Assembly (NCBI GenBank): GCA_000336895.1
Contig: AOLX01000015.1
Span: forward strand, 181,185 to 245,184
Direction: 5' to 3'
DNA length: 64,000 nt
DNA from: Haloarcula argentinensis DSM 12282
GTDB taxonomy: Archaea > Halobacteriota > Halobacteria > Halobacteriales > Haloarculaceae
Positions 59,878 through 64,000 of this stretch are shown piece by piece. The position numbers and the translations under genes are program-made. The notes beneath the pieces were generated by a model, which saw nothing but the letters and a program-made list of their open reading frames with translations, was not told the DNA's origin and ran no database searches. The number at the start of each line of letters is the position of its first letter. Positions within the stretch are counted from its first letter, which is position 1.

Positions 59878-60864
59878 ATGGCAGACAACAACGACAGGGA
59901 GGAAGCCGTCCGCGATGCCGTGGACGTCTCTCGAAGCGGTGCCCCGGCGGGTGGGAGCGTCATCCGTGATCGGTTCTCCGCCGACGAGATATTCCAGCGT
60001 ATCATCGTGGCGGCTGACGAGGAGGTGACATCCGGTACCCGGGAGCTGTTTTTCAGCGGGCTCGCCGGCGGGTTCGCTATCACAGTGACGTTCCTGCTGT
60101 ACGCGTCGCTGTACGGCACGACCGGCGGCGACCCGATACTGAGCGCGCTGCTGTACCCACTCGGGTTTATTTTCATCATTCTCGGGGATTACCAGCTCTA
60201 CACCGAGAACACGCTCCCGCCGGTCGCGCTCGTCCTCGAACGGCTGTCGAGCATTCCGTCGATGCTTCGCATCTGGGGCGTCGTCCTGGTTTCGAACGTA
60301 TTCGGCGGGATGCTCGGCGCGCTCGCACTGGCGACGACCGACGTTCTTTCCGACGACGCGGCGGCGGCCGCCGCCGGTTTCGCACAGAAAGCTATCGCAA
60401 CGTCACAGCTAACGCTGTTCTCGAAGGCGGTGTTCGCCGGCCTCATCGTCGCCGGCGTCGTCTGGGTCGACTACTCGTTGCGGGACAGTATCTCTCGGCT
60501 TATGTTGATCTACATCGCCTTTCTGGCGATCCCATTTGGGAACCTCTATCACGTCGTCGTCTCCGCGACGGAGATGTTCTACCTGGTGTTCATCGGCGAA
60601 CTGGCGCTGTCTGTTGGTCTCTGGCAGTTCGTTCTCCCAGTACTTCTCGGCAATTCCGTCGGCGGCGTCGTCCTCGTGACCGTCGTCAACTACTTCCATA
60701 CGACCGAACGACGGCTCGAAACAGCGCGGGATCAGGGTTCCAAGCGCCAGCTTACCATCCGGGAGTGGATCTGGGGCGGGTGGTCCGCTTCGGGCCGCTC
60801 GTACGTGCCGGCGACCGACGAAATTCCCCGGAGCGAGCCGGAGTCACGAGAAGAGGAACCCTGA
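59878..60864 (+). CDS. Formate/nitrite transporter (FNT) family protein
   Basis: The start at 59878 (MADNNDREEAVRDAVDVSRS) gives 328 residues: an extended acidic N-terminal tail of about 45 residues, then six membrane helices. GDYQLYTENTLPP marks the broken-helix 2 loop of the family and IPFGNLYHVVVSATEMFY the region with the central His. It is a pentameric channel for small anions such as formate, nitrite or hydrosulfide. Downstream of purNH, formate is an attractive guess. Confidence 0.85.
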   Translation: MADNNDREEAVRDAVDVSRSGAPAGGSVIRDRFSADEIFQRIIVAADEEVTSGTRELFFSGLAGGFAITVTFLLYASLYGTTGGDPILSALLYPLGFIFIILGDYQLYTENTLPPVALVLERLSSIPSMLRIWGVVLVSNVFGGMLGALALATTDVLSDDAAAAAAGFAQKAIATSQLTLFSKAVFAGLIVAGVVWVDYSLRDSISRLMLIYIAFLAIPFGNLYHVVVSATEMFYLVFIGELALSVGLWQFVLPVLLGNSVGGVVLVTVVNYFHTTERRLETARDQGSKRQLTIREWIWGGWSASGRSYVPATDEIPRSEPESREEEP

Positions 60865-60900
60865 CACAAACCATTTCAACGCCCTCCGGCTATCGTTGGT

Positions 60901-61440
60901 GTGAACTGGGTGAGAGATAACCGGCTGCTACTTCTGTTTGCCGCCGTCGTTCTGACGACGCTGGGGACTGTCGGGCTGGGAATCGTCGGTGTCGTCGCAA
61001 CAGTCGGGGCGCTTCTCGGTGGCGGCGCGGTCATCCAGACCTTCGCCGGATTCCTGCTTGGCACATTGTTGCTCGTGGGCGTCGACATCGTCTTCTCGGT
61101 CGCGCTGGTCCGTGCGCTGGCCCGGCGGGCGTCGGTGCCGAAGAGCCAGCGCGTCGCTGGTGGGCTCGACCGTCTGGAATCCGTCGTGCCACCGCTGGCA
61201 TCGCTCGGCCTCTCGGACGTGTTCGCACCGCCGGAGCCGACAACCGAGGAGCGACACGAGGCGTTGACGCGCCGGTACGTCGAGGGAGAACTCTCCGAGG
61301 CCGAATACGAGCGAGAACTACAGGCGCTTCTCGGCGAAGACGAGGCCCCGGAGACTGAACTACAGGACGACGCGGATATCGAGACCGAACTGTCGCGGAC
61401 CACGACAACCGACACCGAGTACGAACCGGCCCGGGAATAA
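60901..61440 (+). CDS. Two-helix membrane protein with SHOCT-like domain
   Basis: The 179 residues use a GTG start. Two helices (LLLLFAAVVLTTLGTVG and TFAGFLLGTLLLVGVD) are followed by a soluble part with a SHOCT-like helical hairpin (RHEALTRRYVEGELSEAEYERELQALLGED) and an acidic tail. It is a common haloarchaeal architecture; SHOCT domains mediate oligomerisation. Confidence 0.75.
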   Translation: MNWVRDNRLLLLFAAVVLTTLGTVGLGIVGVVATVGALLGGGAVIQTFAGFLLGTLLLVGVDIVFSVALVRALARRASVPKSQRVAGGLDRLESVVPPLASLGLSDVFAPPEPTTEERHEALTRRYVEGELSEAEYERELQALLGEDEAPETELQDDADIETELSRTTTTDTEYEPARE

Positions 61441-61482
61441 TACTGAGCGGGTTTTACATACGCGCCCGACGACAGGTCAGAT

Positions 61483-62199
61483 ATGGACACACCCACGTTT
61501 CTCGAAGTCGAGGTGGAGCGGGACGCCGTCGCCTCGGTGCTCGACGCCGTCCCCGGCGTCGCCGTTGTCGACGACGCCACTGCTGTCCCCGCATCTGGAC
61601 CAACAGGGCCGGCTGCAACGGAGGATTCCGGTCCCGGTCTCACGGACCGTCTCGGGTCACTGTGGCGGCAGTGGGGGCTGCTCGGCACTGGGCTGTCGCT
61701 GATCGCGCTCGGCGCGGCGACAGCCGGACTCTGGTGGTACCGCCGTCGCAACGCTGCCGAAACTGATGTCGGTAGCACCGACGAGGACACGCCGGAATGG
61801 GCCACGGAACGTCCAAGCGAGACGCCACCGCCGGCTGAGCCGAGCGTCGACACGCCGTCGCCGACCGACACGGAGTTCGAGCCACCAGCAGCGGTAGAAG
61901 AGACCGAGGACACGCCGACTCCAGAGGCGGAGGAAACTGCGCTGGCCGGAGAAATGCCACAAAGTGAGTCCGGGTACCGACAGCAGGACAGCAGTGGAGA
62001 CACCGAGCCGGCCGGCGTTGCCGGGTCGGCGACCGAGATGGACACTCTGGAGCAAGCGGAGCCGGAGCCCACTGAGACGGACGCGGACGAGCGTCCGGAG
62101 GCGAAGATCGACCCGGCACCGCTGCTGGGTGCCGCGTTCCTGATTCTGTCGAGCGCGCTCGGTCGGTGGGCCACGCGTGACCGGAGCGACCAGGCGTAG
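61483..62199 (+). CDS. Membrane protein with long acidic Pro/Thr/Glu linker
   Basis: The 238 residues have a small N-terminal alpha-beta domain (MDTPTFLEVEVERDAVASVL), one helix (LLGTGLSLIALGAATAGLWW), a long low-complexity linker rich in Thr, Pro and Glu, and a terminal hydrophobic segment (LLGAAFLILSSALGRW). Both ends could insert in the membrane. The function is unknown. Confidence 0.7.
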   Translation: MDTPTFLEVEVERDAVASVLDAVPGVAVVDDATAVPASGPTGPAATEDSGPGLTDRLGSLWRQWGLLGTGLSLIALGAATAGLWWYRRRNAAETDVGSTDEDTPEWATERPSETPPPAEPSVDTPSPTDTEFEPPAAVEETEDTPTPEAEETALAGEMPQSESGYRQQDSSGDTEPAGVAGSATEMDTLEQAEPEPTETDADERPEAKIDPAPLLGAAFLILSSALGRWATRDRSDQA

Positions 62200-62318
62200 T
62201 TGTCACCGGTAGTGGCGATAGGTAACAGTAGTTGCCAATATACTGTCTTTATTCAGCTGTAGAGGTGAAACGCCCGCTCAGTGAGCCTGCCCATCGAGCA
62301 ATCTGGCGAGATTCAGGC

Positions 62319-63578
62319 TCACGTTTTTAATTTCGACCCACGGATCACACCGAACGGGATCAGCATTTCTCCCGGTCTCAACCCGCCGTGCTGACCGATA
62401 GTCGGGATCACGGATTCGGCCCAGTCGTGGATGAGTTTGTGGTCCCGATGCGTAATAACAAGATCCCCACAGCGCTGTTCGACAGCTGAGCCACCGCCAA
62501 AGAACCTACCATCCTCGATAGTCTTTCTCAGGTAGACGTCAACGTTCTCTCGTTCGAGGGCTGTAATCACTGTGTCCTGCGTTTCCGGATCCACCAAGAG
62601 GTGTGTCATCTGCTGGGCTCCGTAGATCCCAGGCACACCATTAACTCGCCGTAAGTTGTCGTAGACGGCCTCTATGTCTCGGAGGTCGAGGCAGCCAGGC
62701 GGGCCTGGTTCCATATCGATCATCCCGTGGTCGGCGGTGACAAACACGAGTGTGTCGGCCGCTGTCTCGGCGTCTAATTTCTCACCCAACTCGCGTTTGA
62801 ACGGGCGTGTAATGTCGGCCAGTGTTCGATGGTACGCCTCTGAATCCTGACCTTGATCGTGGGTGACTGTATCGATCTGTGGAAGGTAGACGTAAGTGTA
62901 GGTCTGAGCAGTGGCCGATTCGAGTACTTCTCTGAGCTTAGCTGCTGTCTCTGCTGGTCCTTCGACCGGCATCTGGGTGGCACCCCGGAAGGCGACGTTC
63001 GCATAATTGGTTCCAAGAGTTGGGGCTGGTTGAATGATCTGTGTTCGGACGCCGGCTTGCTCTAGACGTGGATAGATCGGATCGGCCGTGATGAGGTCAC
63101 GCGGTGGAAAAGATGGAGTCGACGACGACGCCGACGTGTTTGTGTGTTCTGAAAACGAAAACGAGTGTACGATGCTATTGTGAGGCGGAATGTAGGAACT
63201 CCGCCCAAACACACCGTGAGTGCCAGCCGGACGTGCCGTATGAATTGTAGTGATAGCACTTACCGTTGCGGAGGGGACAATACTGGTAAGGGGAGTCACG
63301 ACACCCTGCTCCGAGACACTCGAAACGACCGGGTCGTCGGAATCTCGCTGCCAACGCTTCCATCCGAGACCATCTAACAAAATAACCACGACGTGCTCGG
63401 CCGAAGGATCGATATTACCGAACACGTCGTTAGGGAGCGTTGGTCCGACATCGACGTTCAAAACGCTTGCGGCTGTACCAGGAATATTAGCGAAGCAGTA
63501 GTCGTCGTATGCCGGATAGAGCGCTGTGCCCTCTTGATACTGCTCCCGAAGATACCCCTCTATTTCTGTCTGGAGCAC
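62319..63578 (-). CDS. Alkaline phosphatase superfamily phosphodiesterase/nucleotide pyrophosphatase
   Basis: The 419 residues carry the whole AP-superfamily metal site: VVVILLDGLGWKRW (Asp), the nucleophile Thr/Ser in PSATVSAITTIHTARP, the Asp and His in PQIDTVTHDQG, Asp-His in FVTADHGM and the last His in GQHGG. It probably hydrolyses phosphodiesters or phosphonate-like esters. The gene is AT-richer in its third codon positions than its neighbours, hinting at recent transfer. Confidence 0.87.
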   Translation of the reverse strand: MLQTEIEGYLREQYQEGTALYPAYDDYCFANIPGTAASVLNVDVGPTLPNDVFGNIDPSAEHVVVILLDGLGWKRWQRDSDDPVVSSVSEQGVVTPLTSIVPSATVSAITTIHTARPAGTHGVFGRSSYIPPHNSIVHSFSFSEHTNTSASSSTPSFPPRDLITADPIYPRLEQAGVRTQIIQPAPTLGTNYANVAFRGATQMPVEGPAETAAKLREVLESATAQTYTYVYLPQIDTVTHDQGQDSEAYHRTLADITRPFKRELGEKLDAETAADTLVFVTADHGMIDMEPGPPGCLDLRDIEAVYDNLRRVNGVPGIYGAQQMTHLLVDPETQDTVITALERENVDVYLRKTIEDGRFFGGGSAVEQRCGDLVITHRDHKLIHDWAESVIPTIGQHGGLRPGEMLIPFGVIRGSKLKT

Positions 63579-63650
63579 GGGTAGTTACTCGATATATGAG
63601 TCAATAAAATCACCGACGGGGTTAGTTATTGCGGCGGTCCCGTTTAGCGA

Positions 63651-63980
63651 GTGAGAGGCGAGGACTTGTCGAACTCTTCATTTGGTGATAGCTCACAAGA
63701 TGAACGGCCAGCCGCACGACTGCGCCCCAGAGACGTTCGCGGGCGTTCCCGTGAGACCAGCGTTCCTCACGGCGCGGACGGAGATGCGTCGGCACTCAGC
63801 CGGCCCAGCGGCCAGCCTGAGCAGACCGTCGGGAACCACGAGACGCTCTTTCGACTGTCGCTCGTCGAGGGCGAGAGTCGGTACGACCCACAGGATTTCA
63901 CGCACAACAGCGTGGAGAGCGCCGTTCGCGACCTCCTGACCGAAAACGACCCAGAAACGATGCATCGGGCGGGGCTGGAC
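63651..63980 (+). CDS. Truncated hypothetical protein with GTG start, ends at adapter sequence
   Basis: A GTG at 63651, after an in-frame stop at 63645-63647, opens a frame of 110 codons that runs to base 63980, where the Nextera adapter begins. The product has acidic haloarchaeal character, for example NHETLFRLSLVEGESRY, DPQDFTHNSVESAVRDLL and TENDPETMHRAGLD. No family was recognised. Because no ATG starts the frame, ATG-only gene calling would miss it. Confidence 0.5.
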
Positions 63981-64000
63981 CTGTCTCTTATACACATCTC
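63981..64000 (+). other. Nextera/Tn5 mosaic-end adapter sequence
   Basis: CTGTCTCTTATACACATCT, the reverse complement of the Tn5 mosaic end used in Nextera libraries, occupies 63981-63999. The following C matches the Read-2 arm. It is a sequencing artefact, not biological sequence, and marks an untrimmed contig end or a misjoin. Confidence 0.93.

Noticed and set aside
60876..62174. Ser/Thr-rich minus-strand frame opposite two membrane protein genes
   Set aside because: Its low-complexity Ser content arises from the antisense of Asp/Glu/Gly codons; the plus-strand genes have better composition and starts.
1..64000. CRISPR array, insertion sequences, rRNA or tRNA genes
   Set aside because: I saw no regularly spaced repeats, no transposase-like proteins and no convincing RNA gene folds in the gaps.

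Overview
The window looks like 64 kb of haloarchaeal chromosome, probably from a Haloarcula-like member of the Haloarculaceae. The predicted proteins are strongly acidic, coding DNA is GC-rich and most intergenic DNA is AT-richer. Many genes have a TATA-like element 25-35 bp before an essentially leaderless ATG or GTG. Several gene families are known mainly from haloarchaea or archaea: TFS, Tfx, archaeal NAC, the PurN-PurH fusion, HTH-10 regulators and small DUF proteins. The genus is an inference; the class-level call is firm. No rRNA, tRNA, CRISPR array or insertion sequence was found.

Layout. 1-9.7 kb: the 3' end of a cobalamin-independent methionine synthase, an HTH-type protein, a three-gene MacB-type ABC exporter operon, a PfkB kinase, an APH-like phosphotransferase, an orphan GAF histidine kinase and a dihydropteroate-synthase-like protein. 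9.9-20.1 kb: two TrkA/RCK-like proteins flanking an amino-acid permease, a HAD dehalogenase, an SMR exporter, an F420-type oxidoreductase, an MptE-like pterin pyrophosphokinase, trehalose-6-phosphate synthase, a lipoprotein and a bactofilin-like protein. 20.2-32.2 kb is a catabolic region: the dgcN-dgcA pair for D-glutamate, an HTH-10 regulator, an IclR regulator, an NhaC-family transporter, an ornithine-cyclodeaminase-like enzyme, a nucleoside hydrolase, a degenerate M24 peptidase, a GH13 glucosidase and a creatininase-family amidohydrolase.

32.3-43 kb holds small haloarchaeal proteins and information-processing genes (TFS, tRNA m1A methyltransferase, NAC, a PUA protein), an AEC transporter, a NYN-domain protein, and a PH-domain membrane protein paired with a Tat-exported protein. 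43.4-52.4 kb is the succinylase diaminopimelate/lysine pathway (dapA, dapB, dapD, lysA, dapE). It is split by a block carrying an aldehyde dehydrogenase and a Tfx regulator, and no dapF is visible. 52.5-64 kb has a phosphoribosyltransferase, an MFS transporter, purB, a zinc alcohol dehydrogenase, the purNH fusion, a formate/nitrite-type channel, two membrane proteins, an AP-superfamily phosphodiesterase and a truncated ORF.

The last 19-20 bases of the window match the Nextera/Tn5 mosaic-end adapter. The sequence therefore probably comes from a draft contig that ends in untrimmed adapter, and the last gene is artificially cut.

The most interesting leads are the regulated D-glutamate and amino-acid uptake region with a plausible IclR operator, the degenerate M24 protein, the interrupted lysine cluster lacking dapF, the MptE/DHPS-like/F420 gene neighbourhood, and several unexplained inverted repeats in promoter regions.
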